NCBI GenBank assembly: GCA_041671545.1 | Contig: JBAZBI010000003.1 | Location: 186,001-250,000 of the forward strand | Direction of reading: 5' to 3' | Source: UBA1563 sp041671545 | GTDB taxonomy: Bacteria > Bacteroidota > Ignavibacteria > Ignavibacteriales > Ignavibacteriaceae | Length of the DNA: 64,000 nt | Shown: positions 42,892-51,703 of the stretch, piece by piece | Layout: each line of letters begins with the position of its first letter | Numbering within the stretch: the stretch's first letter is position 1 | Translations under genes and position numbers: made by a program | Notes under the pieces: model-generated | Databases searched by the model: none | What the model was told of the DNA's origin: nothing | What the model saw: the letters and a program-made list of their open reading frames with translations, nothing else

Positions 42892-43536
42892 CTACTCAAG
42901 GATATTTACATTTGATGAATCAATTACTTTTGCTTTATATTGTTTTTTATTCTGCGTAACCACTCTAATAATTTCGCCCGGAGCGCCTTCCTGCCGTGCA
43001 TTTGCTTCGATCGTTACGGTTACATTTCCATTTGTTAAACTTGCTTTTACAAGATCACCGCTTTGTATAACCGGTTTCGCTTCAAGAACTTCGCGAACTA
43101 AAATTGTTCCCGGATTCAACGCAATTTTTGTCCGGAACGAAGAAATCTCTTCCAAAGAAGAAAAAGGAATTCCTTTTAAAAGAGACACATCAAGTGACTT
43201 TACTTCAAAATCAGAATCATTCAGATCACTTCTACTTCTTATTTTATTTCGAACGGTAACAACATTTTTAAAAAGATGAAGTTTAATCTTTATGAACGAT
43301 TCACTTTTCTTATTCTCTTTAATCACCAAAACCGGAACTGAAACAATGTTTCTGTTCACGGTTAATGCTGTTCCGTTTACGATCGATAAAGAAGAATAAT
43401 CTTTTGGCATTTCCACAATTTCGTAATCGAAACTATCGTACATGGAGAGCTGTTTTGTTAAATAATCTTTTAACGATTCGTGGAAGTCATTTCCGTTCAA
43501 CGAAAAAAGGATGATAATATTTAAGAGATACAGCAT
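42892..43536 (-). CDS. flgA: Flagellar P-ring chaperone FlgA
   Basis: 214 residues with an N-terminal hydrophobic signal ('LYLLNIIILFSLNGND') and a C-terminal SAF-like domain: 'ALNPGTILVREVLEAKPVIQ', 'GDLVKASLTNGNVTVTIEAN' and 'GAPGEIIRVVTQNKKQYKAK'. It helps FlgI assemble the P ring. It lies between flgG (12 bp) and flgH (4 bp). Confidence 0.94.
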   Translation of the reverse strand: MLYLLNIIILFSLNGNDFHESLKDYLTKQLSMYDSFDYEIVEMPKDYSSLSIVNGTALTVNRNIVSVPVLVIKENKKSESFIKIKLHLFKNVVTVRNKIRSRSDLNDSDFEVKSLDVSLLKGIPFSSLEEISSFRTKIALNPGTILVREVLEAKPVIQSGDLVKASLTNGNVTVTIEANARQEGAPGEIIRVVTQNKKQYKAKVIDSSNVNILE

Positions 43537-43548
43537 CGTGTTAGTTTA

Positions 43549-44346
43549 TCATGTTTTTAAGTTGTTTGCCATTGTCATCATTTCTTCAACTGTTTTCACC
43601 GTTTTGGAATTGATCTCATACGCTCTCTGCGCGGTGATCATCGCTACCATTTCCTCAACAATATCAACGTTGGACGACTCAAGAAAACCTTGATTGATTT
43701 CTCCAAAACCTTTTGAACCGGCAGTTCCTAAAATTGGTGCGCCTGATGATTCAGTCTCAGCGTACAAATTATTTCCAAGCGCCATTAAACCGGAAGGATT
43801 CATAAATTTTGCAAGCTCGATTGTGCCAAGCGTTGTAGTTCTTCCATCGTTTTCCAAAACATCAACGGTGCCGTCTCTGCCAATCGAAAGACTCTGCACA
43901 TTATCTGTTAATCCAATTTCAGGTTCAAGAAGATAACCGCCGGAAGTAACTAACTTACCTTCCGAATTTACTTTGAAGGAACCATCTCTTGTATAAACGA
44001 TTGTTCCGTCCGACTTGCGAACTTGAAAAAGTCCGTCGCCTTGAATAGCCATATCCAACTGATTGCCGGAAGCAACAACATCTCCCTGCTTAAAAATTTT
44101 CTGCGTGGATGATGATTGAACACCATTACCAACTTGGATCTTTGCGGATGGCGCAGCTTGCGCTAACGCGTCCGAAGCTTGAGTTGGATTGATCTGAACT
44201 TCTTGATACATCAAGTCTTGAAATTCGGCTTTGTTCTTTTTGAATCCGGTTGTGTTTACGTTGGCAATATTGTTTGAGATAACTTCAACATTTAATTGCT
44301 GTGCGTATAAACCGGATGCTGCTGTTCTTAAAGCTCTTGTAGGCAT
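43549..44346 (-). CDS. flgG: Flagellar distal rod protein FlgG
   Basis: 265 residues, usual FlgG length. N-terminal 'ALRTAASGLYAQQLNVEVIS' and 'NNIANVNTTGFKKNKAEFQD'; rod motif 'TRDGSFKVNSEGKLVTSGGY'; C-terminal 'ESSNVDIVEEMVAMITAQRA'. Forms the distal rod through the P and L rings. flgF lies immediately upstream and flgA downstream, a common order. Confidence 0.97.
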   Translation of the reverse strand: MPTRALRTAASGLYAQQLNVEVISNNIANVNTTGFKKNKAEFQDLMYQEVQINPTQASDALAQAAPSAKIQVGNGVQSSSTQKIFKQGDVVASGNQLDMAIQGDGLFQVRKSDGTIVYTRDGSFKVNSEGKLVTSGGYLLEPEIGLTDNVQSLSIGRDGTVDVLENDGRTTTLGTIELAKFMNPSGLMALGNNLYAETESSGAPILGTAGSKGFGEINQGFLESSNVDIVEEMVAMITAQRAYEINSKTVKTVEEMMTMANNLKT

Positions 44347-44358
44347 AAATAATTCCTT

Positions 44359-45069
44359 TTAATAAACTCTTCCAATTTGATTTGATTTTTCCATCGTTTG
44401 ATCTAAGTAACGCATTATCTTATAAGCTGATTCATAATCTTTGTTCGTTTCAATCATCGTTTGCATTTCAAGAATGGGATTTACGTTTGATTCTTCAAGA
44501 TACCCTTGAACGATCTCATAATTTTGTGGTGAAGCAACCGAATAATTGTCATCCGCAACGGCAAAATTTGAACTGGAAGTTCTTATTGCTTCTTGTGGAT
44601 TTTCTAATTTTGCGATCACCAGCGAATCAACATTAGTTTCTCCGATCTTGATCTCACCGGTCTTTGAAATACTTATCGAAGGATTATCTGCGTCCATCAA
44701 ATCGCCAAAACTGATCTCACCATTATTCCCGAGAACTTTATCTCCATTACCATTGACCATAAATCCGTCTTCAGAAATATGAAACTTTCCATTCCTCGTC
44801 AGTTCAGTTCCATTCTCTGTTTTTACAAGAAAATATCCATCACCGGAAATAGCCAGATCAAGTGGATTTGCAGAAAGAATAACTTCACCCTGTCCGTAAT
44901 CGGTAGTCTGCTTAACTGCAATTTCTCCGTTTTTATCTAAATATTCTTGAAACGGAACTTGCTTCTTGAATCCGGTTGAATTAATGTTTGCAAGATTATT
45001 CGCAAGTACATCAATGCTTTTAACTTTTGTGTTTAGACTTCGTGCAACATTATAAATTCCATTTACCAT
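44359..45069 (-). CDS. flgF: Flagellar proximal rod/basal-body protein FlgF
   Basis: 236 residues with the rod-protein N-terminus ('SIDVLANNLANINSTGFKKQ'), 'LDLAISGDGYFLVKTENGTE', 'LTRNGKFHISEDGFMVNGNG' and C-terminal 'ESNVNPILEMQTMIETNKDY'. Shorter than FlgG and directly before it, so FlgF is the best call; the two families are similar enough that FlgG-like is the alternative. Confidence 0.92.
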   Translation of the reverse strand: MVNGIYNVARSLNTKVKSIDVLANNLANINSTGFKKQVPFQEYLDKNGEIAVKQTTDYGQGEVILSANPLDLAISGDGYFLVKTENGTELTRNGKFHISEDGFMVNGNGDKVLGNNGEISFGDLMDADNPSISISKTGEIKIGETNVDSLVIAKLENPQEAIRTSSSNFAVADDNYSVASPQNYEIVQGYLEESNVNPILEMQTMIETNKDYESAYKIMRYLDQTMEKSNQIGRVY

Positions 45070-45081
45070 AAGAACTCCTAA

Positions 45082-45696
45082 TTATCTATCGTTTGAACAG
45101 ATGGATAATTCGTATGATTTAATTTTTGCCGCTAACATAATTTCACCTTTAGCGATTTTCAATTCTTTTGCTTTTTGAGCTAACGAACCTTCCGCACTAT
45201 TCAAATTAATAGAACTCTTCAACAAATTTTCGCGGATGCTTTTAAGTTTTGTTTCTTTTTTCACGATTGATTTTTCAAGTCTGAGCGACTGTATATTTGA
45301 TCGCAAATTATTCGATTTGCTTTTGTATTTAAGAACCAATCTTCTTGTAACAACAGAGCCAAAAACGAACATCGATGAAAGCAGAACGATCCCGATCCTG
45401 GTTACCATTTCCGGACCTAACTTAAACTGTGTTGAAATAGATGCAAACCAATCATTATTCGTTTTGCTCTTTATTGATACGGGTGCAACTGCTTTTTGCT
45501 TAACGGGTTCTTGACGATTCGCCCATTGTTTGGCTTGTGCAAGAGCTATTTGTTTTTCAACCAAGCCGGCGACACTTAACTCTTCTGTATTGCTGAGCTG
45601 AGAGGAAGTATCGGGGACAGCAGCCTTTCCACTTTGTGCGGATGCAAAAGAGAAAAAGGATATAAAAAGAAATATGATAATCTGTAAGTATCTCAT
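45082..45696 (-). CDS. Unrecognised secreted/membrane protein in flagellar operon
   Basis: 204 residues. A signal peptide ('IIIFLFISFFSFASAQ') is followed by a Ser/Ala/Lys-rich periplasmic part, one TM helix at ~110-130 ('IGIVLLSSMFVFGSVV'), and a basic coiled coil predicted to be cytoplasmic ('LRLEKSIVKKETKLKSIREN'). No family recognised. Overlaps the pseudo-kinase gene by four bases and precedes flgF by 12 bp, so the two may work together. Confidence 0.75.
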   Translation of the reverse strand: MRYLQIIIFLFISFFSFASAQSGKAAVPDTSSQLSNTEELSVAGLVEKQIALAQAKQWANRQEPVKQKAVAPVSIKSKTNNDWFASISTQFKLGPEMVTRIGIVLLSSMFVFGSVVTRRLVLKYKSKSNNLRSNIQSLRLEKSIVKKETKLKSIRENLLKSSINLNSAEGSLAQKAKELKIAKGEIMLAAKIKSYELSICSNDR

Positions 45697-46997
45697 CTTA
45701 TTTTCTTCTTTAATGGAAAAGTTAAAACAATTGATGATCCGGTCAACTCGTTCGCGTCAAAGTCAACGCTTCCTTGATGTTTCTGCATCAAGTGAGTGAT
45801 CATTTTTACATTGAGATCGTCGTTATTATTTTTTGAATTTTTGGTCAAGTTTTGAACGAATGCAGTTGTAACAACTCTAACGATCACAAAACCGTTATTA
45901 TATTTTGTTTGAATCAAAATACCGCCGCCGTCTTGAGCTGAAGTTTTTATCATTCCGAATATTGTTGTTAAAAGATGCGTTAAATAATCCGGGTGGCTGA
46001 GCACCGACGGAACGTTTTCATCGAGATTCAAAATGCATTCTATGTTTGCGGCTTGCAGCGATGAGCTGATGAAGTTGTGGTAATCTTTAATAACTTCATC
46101 CAGGCGGCAAGGCTTTATTTCAAGCCGGTCGTCGTTCATGTCGGCAAATTTAACAAGACGGTTAACTACGGTTTCAACTCTTCTAACTTGTTGTTTAATA
46201 ACATTTAGATTTTTATTCCCGACAGTTTCTTCATCGGTTTGCAAATAATCTGCTGTGCTTAAAATTACTTGAAGCGGCGATAAAATATCTTCTGCCAATC
46301 CTGAGGTTAATTCTCCAATAGCCGAAAGTCTAAAATCATTTGATAACTTCGACTGATAAACATGAAGTTCGTGATAGGTTGATTTAAGTTCTTCATCTTT
46401 TTTGATCAATTCAATTTTGGGAACGGCTATGTTCAGCACAAGTTGAATGAGTTGAACTTCAAGACTATCTTCGTACTTATGCATTGGTTTTGTTAAAAGT
46501 GCGAAAACTCCTTTCGGTTCTCTTCCTTCTCCAATAGGAAACAATAGATAATTCGATTTGGAACCCGTACTGCTTAATTCTCTTAGATCCGGAATGACCT
46601 GAGGTTTATTTTCTTTCAAAACCCAATCCAAAATTCCTTCGCTAAAAACACGGTTAATAAATTCTGTGGTTTTAAGATTTGAAGGTTCAACAACAGAAAC
46701 AAGCTTCAAACGGAAATCATCGAAGAAGAATAAATCTGCTTCTTTAAATTCAATTATCCCGTTCAAGAATTCATTTACTTTAAGAATGATCTGTTTCGCA
46801 TCAAGACTGTTTTTAATAACCTTTTCGAAAACCGAAATCTTTCTGAGCATGGCGGGAAGATTTTCAAACGGTTCAATCTGCTTTGCAGACGTAACTTGCA
46901 CAAACCTTGGCTTTACAGTTCCCACTGCTTTTGTAAATGATGGAAGTGAGCTTGAAAAAGATTCACAACGAATTCTATTGTTCTTAATAACTCTCAA
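45693..46997 (-). CDS. GAF-containing histidine-kinase-like pseudo-kinase
   Basis: 434 residues. A GAF-like domain covers ~55-195 ('GIIEFKEADLFFFDDFRLKL', 'SNYLLFPIGEGREPKGVFAL'). The HisKA-like region reads 'IGELTSGLAEDILSPLQVI' where active kinases have AHEINNPL: the phosphoacceptor His is Glu (codon GAA). The HATPase-like region lacks an N box ('LLTTIFGMIKTSAQDGGGIL') and a clear D box ('VVTTAFVQN'), yet keeps the fold end 'LTGSSIVLTFPL'. It is therefore unlikely to autophosphorylate. Embedded between hdod genes and flgF with four-base overlaps on both sides; it may be a regulatory scaffold. Confidence 0.9.
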   Translation of the reverse strand: MRVIKNNRIRCESFSSSLPSFTKAVGTVKPRFVQVTSAKQIEPFENLPAMLRKISVFEKVIKNSLDAKQIILKVNEFLNGIIEFKEADLFFFDDFRLKLVSVVEPSNLKTTEFINRVFSEGILDWVLKENKPQVIPDLRELSSTGSKSNYLLFPIGEGREPKGVFALLTKPMHKYEDSLEVQLIQLVLNIAVPKIELIKKDEELKSTYHELHVYQSKLSNDFRLSAIGELTSGLAEDILSPLQVILSTADYLQTDEETVGNKNLNVIKQQVRRVETVVNRLVKFADMNDDRLEIKPCRLDEVIKDYHNFISSSLQAANIECILNLDENVPSVLSHPDYLTHLLTTIFGMIKTSAQDGGGILIQTKYNNGFVIVRVVTTAFVQNLTKNSKNNNDDLNVKMITHLMQKHQGSVDFDANELTGSSIVLTFPLKKKIR

Positions 46998-47875
46998 CTT
47001 AAATACCTTACAGCTTCAGATTGTTCTTTAAGAAACTCTTCATAACCGGAGATGAGTGTTGCCAATTCTTCTTCAGAATGGATTCTCATATTCTTCAAGG
47101 CTTCCCAGTCAAGCTCTAACTTTTTGTCAATTTCAAAATGACCGATCTTAAAATGATTTGTTGTGTAATCGGCAAGATGAATAATTGAAGCAAGAAGGAA
47201 ATTGCTTAATGAATCATTCGGTGTGTGATGATTTCTAATAACATCACATAATGATGGAGGGAAATTCCAATTTTCAGCAAGGAAGGCTCCGATTTCCGCG
47301 TGGTTCATGCCTAATACTTCGGTCTCTGCTTCCATCAAACTTAAGCCGGAGTTTTCTTGCAACTCTGAAATGGTAACAAAGTTAGAATGGAAGAAGCGAT
47401 GAATAACAGCAACACCCATATCGTGTAAAAATCCTGCGAGGAAAGCTTCACCTTTTACCTGGAAGCCGACATCTTCAGCAATTTTTTCTGAAATACTTCC
47501 GGTAAGAAATGAGTGGAGCCAAAATTCTTTTTGATCGAGATATTTGTCGGTTTTGTTTTTAAATGTTTCTATTACCGAAAGAGCAGAAATAATTTTTTTC
47601 AGTTCGCTGAAACCGAGAACTAAAATGGCAAAATCCATTGAAGTAACTTTTCTCTGCAAACCGAACAATGGAGAGTTGGCGATGCTCAAAACTTTTGTTA
47701 CAAGACTTTGATCCTTTGAAATAACATCAACAAGTAATTTTGATTTGGGAGCTTTCGATTCCAATATTTTTGACGCTTCTAAAAGCACTTTTGGAATTGG
47801 TGGAAGCTTAAAAATGTTTGCTAACACCATTTCGGTTTTTGTTCTGCGCTGAGTTTGAGTTGTGATAATTTCCAT
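46994..47875 (-). CDS. HDOD domain protein (second of tandem pair)
   Basis: 293 residues, a stand-alone HDOD domain: 'FKLPPIPKVLLEASKIL', 'VLSIANSPLFGLQRKVTSMD', 'EAFLAGFLHDMGVAVIHRFF', 'LGMNHAEIGAFLAENWNFPP'. Clearly paralogous to the next upstream gene. HDOD proteins in flagellar operons are thought to be scaffolds for cyclic-di-GMP or polarity control. Overlaps the pseudo-kinase gene by four bases. Confidence 0.93.
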   Translation of the reverse strand: MEIITTQTQRRTKTEMVLANIFKLPPIPKVLLEASKILESKAPKSKLLVDVISKDQSLVTKVLSIANSPLFGLQRKVTSMDFAILVLGFSELKKIISALSVIETFKNKTDKYLDQKEFWLHSFLTGSISEKIAEDVGFQVKGEAFLAGFLHDMGVAVIHRFFHSNFVTISELQENSGLSLMEAETEVLGMNHAEIGAFLAENWNFPPSLCDVIRNHHTPNDSLSNFLLASIIHLADYTTNHFKIGHFEIDKKLELDWEALKNMRIHSEEELATLISGYEEFLKEQSEAVRYLS

Positions 47876-47880
47876 AAGAG

Positions 47881-48747
47881 TTAAATTTTTAATGATTCTA
47901 TTTGATGTTTAAATAAAGTTTCGTAGCTGTCAATAAATCTGTTCAGATAATCTAGGTTGCCGAGTCTTAAGATCGGGATGATACCTTCATCCAACGCATA
48001 ATTTTCATCCCAGCTAAAACTTCCGATCCCGAATTTTTGGGTCATAAAATCAGCGAGATGAACAATGGCTGAAAGAACATTATCGCCTGTGTTCTTCGAT
48101 GGTTCGTGATGATTGAGCATTGAGTCGCTTAATATTTTTGGAAGATTCCATTTTTCAGCAAGGAAAGAACCGATCTCTTGATGAGTGATACCAAGGATTT
48201 GCGCTTCGGCATTTACGTATCGCATTTGCTGATTTTCCACCAGATCGCAAATGGCTGTAAATTCATCTTTGAAATAACGTTGAATAACGGAGATGCCTAA
48301 ATCGTGAAGCAATCCCGCTGTAAAAGCTTCACCCGATTTTGGATAACCGATATCATCCGCAATTCTTTTTGCGGCTGCAGCGGTGACTAAAGAATGAACC
48401 CAGAACGCTTTTTTGTTCCAGGACTTTTCTGTTAAATTCTTGAACGCTTCTATCATGGAGAGAGCGATAACAATATTTTTAATGTGATCAAACCCAAGAA
48501 TAACAATGGCAAATTCAATTGTTGATACTCTTCTCGGCAACCCGTAAAGTGGAGAATTAGCAACGGTTAAAATTTTTGCAACAAGTCCTTGATCTCTGCT
48601 GATCACCAATCCTAATTCCGATGCGCTGGTTTTCGGGTTATCCAATAATTTTGTTACCTCGATCATCAAGTACGGGACCGAAGGTAAATTTTGAACGTTG
48701 CGAAGAAAGTTCTTATAATAGTTTGATCGTGTTTCTACTTCTATCAT
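47881..48747 (-). CDS. HDOD domain protein (first of tandem pair)
   Basis: 288 residues, HDOD: 'VQNLPSVPYLMIEVTKLL', 'ILTVANSPLYGLPRRVSTIE', 'EAFTAGLLHDLGISVIQRYF', 'LGITHQEIGSFLAEKWNLPK'. About the same length and layout as the following gene, so the pair arose by tandem duplication. Starts 4 bp after fliA. Confidence 0.93.
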   Translation of the reverse strand: MIEVETRSNYYKNFLRNVQNLPSVPYLMIEVTKLLDNPKTSASELGLVISRDQGLVAKILTVANSPLYGLPRRVSTIEFAIVILGFDHIKNIVIALSMIEAFKNLTEKSWNKKAFWVHSLVTAAAAKRIADDIGYPKSGEAFTAGLLHDLGISVIQRYFKDEFTAICDLVENQQMRYVNAEAQILGITHQEIGSFLAEKWNLPKILSDSMLNHHEPSKNTGDNVLSAIVHLADFMTQKFGIGSFSWDENYALDEGIIPILRLGNLDYLNRFIDSYETLFKHQIESLKI

Positions 48748-48751
48748 AGTC

Positions 48752-49378
48752 TTATACAGTCGTAAATGCCAATTTAGATTTTAAAGATTCGATGATCCGG
48801 GTATGAACTTGTGATACTCTTGATACGGTTATGTTAAGCACTTGAGCAATTTCTTTGTAACCAAGATTTTCGTAATAGTAAAGACTGATGATCTGCCGGT
48901 CGCGTTCAGGTAGTTTGTTGATGGCGGCGATAAGGAATTCTTTCATTTCTTGTTTTTCTAATGATTCATCCGGTAAGATGGAATCATTTGGAATAATTTC
49001 TTCCAGCGAATATCCTTCTTCATCATCCGTTGTGTGGCTAAGAGGAATGTTGGTATAAATAACTTCATCATTTGCGCTGTTAAAAACTCTTGGTTTTTTC
49101 TGGAGTTTTCTCAGTTCGTCAATAATTTTTCCGCGAATTCTTTTAATTGCGTAAGTCTCGAACTTCGTTCCGTATTCGGGATCAAAACGGTCAATCGCCT
49201 CACTTAGTCCTTCAATTCCATATTGAAGATAATCGCGTTCATCAAGGATATTGATGTTGATAAATTTAGAGTGGTGAATCACATAGTAAACCAATTTTAT
49301 GTAACTCAGAACAATCTTCTTTTTAATTGCGTCTGTTGGAGCGGTTTTGTATTCCGTCCATAAATTTGAGTCTGCCAT
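48752..49378 (-). CDS. fliA: Flagellar sigma factor FliA (sigma-28)
   Basis: 208 residues, slightly short for FliA. Region 2: 'SYIKLVYYVIHHSKF', 'RDYLQYGIEGLSEAIDRFDP', 'FETYAIKRIRGKIIDELRK'. Region 4: 'LPERDRQIISLYYYENLGYK' and the HTH 'EIAQVLNITVSRVSQVHTRI'. FliA directs late flagellar genes such as filament and stators. I did not find an anti-sigma FlgM in the window. Its place in the middle of the flagellar run, after flhG, matches many FliA operons. Confidence 0.95.
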   Translation of the reverse strand: MADSNLWTEYKTAPTDAIKKKIVLSYIKLVYYVIHHSKFININILDERDYLQYGIEGLSEAIDRFDPEYGTKFETYAIKRIRGKIIDELRKLQKKPRVFNSANDEVIYTNIPLSHTTDDEEGYSLEEIIPNDSILPDESLEKQEMKEFLIAAINKLPERDRQIISLYYYENLGYKEIAQVLNITVSRVSQVHTRIIESLKSKLAFTTV

Positions 49379-49397
49379 TTTGATATACTTTCTTCTA

Positions 49398-49610
49398 TTA
49401 ATTTAAATTTGTCGGTTTATTCTTTTCAAAAGAAACCTTGTTAATTGACTTCATGAACATGAGAACGATCAACCCTGTTAATAATGTAAAGGCTAAAAAA
49501 ATGATGATTGAACGAAGTAGGATATCTTCCAAAGGAATGTTTCTACTGCTATAATAAATAATAGAAATAGAGAAGATGAGAAGACCGATTTGTAATACTA
49601 TTTTGTTCAT
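49398..49610 (-). CDS. Small two-TM membrane protein
   Basis: 70 residues with two hydrophobic helices ('VLQIGLLIFSISIIYYSS' and 'SIIIFLAFTLLTGLIVLMFM') and a polar tail. Not recognised. Between flhG (120 bp upstream) and fliA (19 bp downstream). The 120-bp gap is the largest break inside the flagellar run and contains a weak TGG-N10-GG-like sigma-54 resemblance at 49640-49655 on the minus strand that I do not trust. Confidence 0.6.
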   Translation of the reverse strand: MNKIVLQIGLLIFSISIIYYSSRNIPLEDILLRSIIIFLAFTLLTGLIVLMFMKSINKVSFEKNKPTNLN

Positions 49611-49730
49611 TTTTTCAACTCTTTTTTTGATTCAGAAGAACCAAATACTATACCACTTCGCAATCGGCTTAAAAGAATGGGAAAAGGCTTTTTGGTGGAG
49701 AATTAAGAAGAAAAGTTTTAGCCGGATTTA

Positions 49731-50570
49731 TCAGGCTTGTTGAATATTAGCCACATGGATGTTTTTGACAAGATTGACAGCTAATTCATGGATTTGAAAA
49801 GTTATGGTGGAATCCGGTGCATGTTTTACCAGAGGAGTTTGAGCCATAATTGATCGGCTGACGGAAGCATCGTTGTTGAGAAAACCTAAAAACTTTATTT
49901 CGATCTTTAAGAAGTGATCGACTGCTGTTTTCAAATTCAGAAAGGTTATATCCGCTGTATTTTTGTCTTCCGATTTATTAACGATAATATTTTTTCTTCC
50001 GGTAAAACCGATCCCGTTCAGAAGTTTCAACACCGCGTAAGCATCCATCACCGATGTTGGTTCCGGGGATGTAATTAGGATACATTGATCGGCATGAGAA
50101 AGGATTTCCAGCGTTTCTTTATTGCTGCCTGATGCGGTATCGACGAAAATAAAATCATATAAATGCTCGATCCTTCTCAACTGCTCAAAAAAATTATCGA
50201 TCGCTCCATCGGTTAGTTTTGGAAAATCTTGCAAACCGGAATCACCAAAAATGCAAGAAAAGTTTGGTTCAACTTCTGTAATAAGATGAGGAAGTAACTC
50301 TTTGTTCAGGAAAAATAGGGATAGTGTTTTTTCAGGTATCACATCAACTAAAATATGAACGTTGGAAAGATTGTAATCAAAATCAACCAGCAGAACTTTC
50401 TTTCCCTTCATTGCAAGCGATGTTGCAACGTTTACAGCAAGAAAAGATTTACCGGTTCCTCCTTTACCGGAGCTGAACGCAAAGATTTTTCCGTTTTGTG
50501 GAGAATTAACCTTTGCTCTTTTCTTTTCTAATCGCTGGAGTTCAAAGATCCTCCCGGCTTGCCCGTTCAT
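49731..50570 (-). CDS. flhG: Flagellar number/placement ATPase FlhG (MinD-like)
   Basis: 279 residues of the MinD/ParA family: deviant Walker A 'FSSGKGGTGKSFLAVNVATS', 'VLLVDFDYNLSNVHIL', 'YDFIFVDTASGSNKETLEI'. FlhG regulates flagellar number with FlhF. Its start overlaps flhF by four bases (ATGA), the usual flhFG order. Confidence 0.95.
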   Translation of the reverse strand: MNGQAGRIFELQRLEKKRAKVNSPQNGKIFAFSSGKGGTGKSFLAVNVATSLAMKGKKVLLVDFDYNLSNVHILVDVIPEKTLSLFFLNKELLPHLITEVEPNFSCIFGDSGLQDFPKLTDGAIDNFFEQLRRIEHLYDFIFVDTASGSNKETLEILSHADQCILITSPEPTSVMDAYAVLKLLNGIGFTGRKNIIVNKSEDKNTADITFLNLKTAVDHFLKIEIKFLGFLNNDASVSRSIMAQTPLVKHAPDSTITFQIHELAVNLVKNIHVANIQQA

Positions 50571-51703
50571 TTGTGCATCTTTCCGGTGTACACAATTTTT
50601 GCAATATACTCTTTATCGGCAGCGATAATGTCATCCGGAATAACCTGTCCGTTCGATAAAAAAGTTACCGGCGTATTGAAATTAACTGCGACATTCAAAA
50701 TATTTCCATACACCACGGCTTCATCCAACTTTGTAAAGATCAAAGCGTTGTAGTCGAATATTTTAAATTTCTCGGCAGTGTCATAGAGATTTTTAGAATT
50801 CCCGGTTGAGCTTAAAACCAAATAAGTTTCATCAACTTTCACCGCGTCTAAAAATTCTTTTGTCTTTTTCAGTTGATCTAAACTCTTTTGACTTCTCCCG
50901 GCGGTATCAATAAAGATCACATCTTTTTTCTTGAAACTCTCGATCAACTTCGGCATATCTTCCGGTTCATAGGCAACAAGCATATCAATGTTGCTTATTT
51001 CAGAAAATATTTTTAGCTGATCGATTGCACCGAGCCGGTAGGTATCGCTTGAGATCAAGCCAACATCAAGATTGTGCAATATTTTTGAGATGACCGCTAA
51101 TTTTGCGATGCACGTAGTTTTTCCAACTCCCGTTGGACCTACCAAAGAAATGACGGTTGGTTTTCCTTTTTTCCGAAGTTCAAAATTTTTAACGGGAATC
51201 ATTGAAGCAATACTTTGAAGAACGTAACTATCAATTGTAGATGGATGAAGAAAACTCTTCTGTTTTTCCAATTGACCGAGAATTGAAGTTATGATCGGCT
51301 TATGTACTTCACGGTAAATTAGCGTGTCCACTATCTCTTTCAATTCTTTTCCAAGAACCGTTTCCTGCGCCGGTTTTGTTTTTGCTTTTTGTGCAACAGG
51401 ACGCTCACCGGTTGGCTGTTTCGATGAAGCATCACCTTTTGGATAAACTTTTTCAGAAATACTTTTCAACTCATCGTACAAACTTTTTTTAGCGTCGCTC
51501 ACCTTAGTTGAAGTGGGAGTTCTTTTCTGCGGTACGGCAACCTTCTCGATTCCAACAGTTAACTCAAACATTTTTTTTCTGTTTTGTTTTAAGTCAGCCT
51601 CAATAATTCTTGTACTTAAAATTATAGCTTCAACGCCAAGTTCTTGTTTCATTTTTGCGGTTGCTTCTTTTAAAGTTGGAGCAGTATATTTTTTAATTTG
51701 CAT
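50567..51703 (-). CDS. flhF: Signal-recognition-type GTPase FlhF
   Basis: 378 residues. N-terminal B domain start 'MQIKKYTAPTLKEATAKMKQ' and 'ELGVEAIILSTRIIE', then a low-complexity linker, then the NG GTPase: 'ISLVGPTGVGKTTCIAKLAV', 'VGLISSDTYRLGAIDQLKIF', 'DVIFIDTAGRSQKSLDQLKK', 'LIFTKLDEAVVYGNILN'. FlhF sets the site of flagellar assembly. Overlaps flhA by 11 bp. Confidence 0.96.
   Translation of the reverse strand: MQIKKYTAPTLKEATAKMKQELGVEAIILSTRIIEADLKQNRKKMFELTVGIEKVAVPQKRTPTSTKVSDAKKSLYDELKSISEKVYPKGDASSKQPTGERPVAQKAKTKPAQETVLGKELKEIVDTLIYREVHKPIITSILGQLEKQKSFLHPSTIDSYVLQSIASMIPVKNFELRKKGKPTVISLVGPTGVGKTTCIAKLAVISKILHNLDVGLISSDTYRLGAIDQLKIFSEISNIDMLVAYEPEDMPKLIESFKKKDVIFIDTAGRSQKSLDQLKKTKEFLDAVKVDETYLVLSSTGNSKNLYDTAEKFKIFDYNALIFTKLDEAVVYGNILNVAVNFNTPVTFLSNGQVIPDDIIAADKEYIAKIVYTGKMHK

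Noticed and set aside
49640..49655. Second sigma-54-like site before the small membrane gene
   Set aside because: Minus strand TGGTAT-N5-TTGGT misses key -24 and -12 bases; probably chance.
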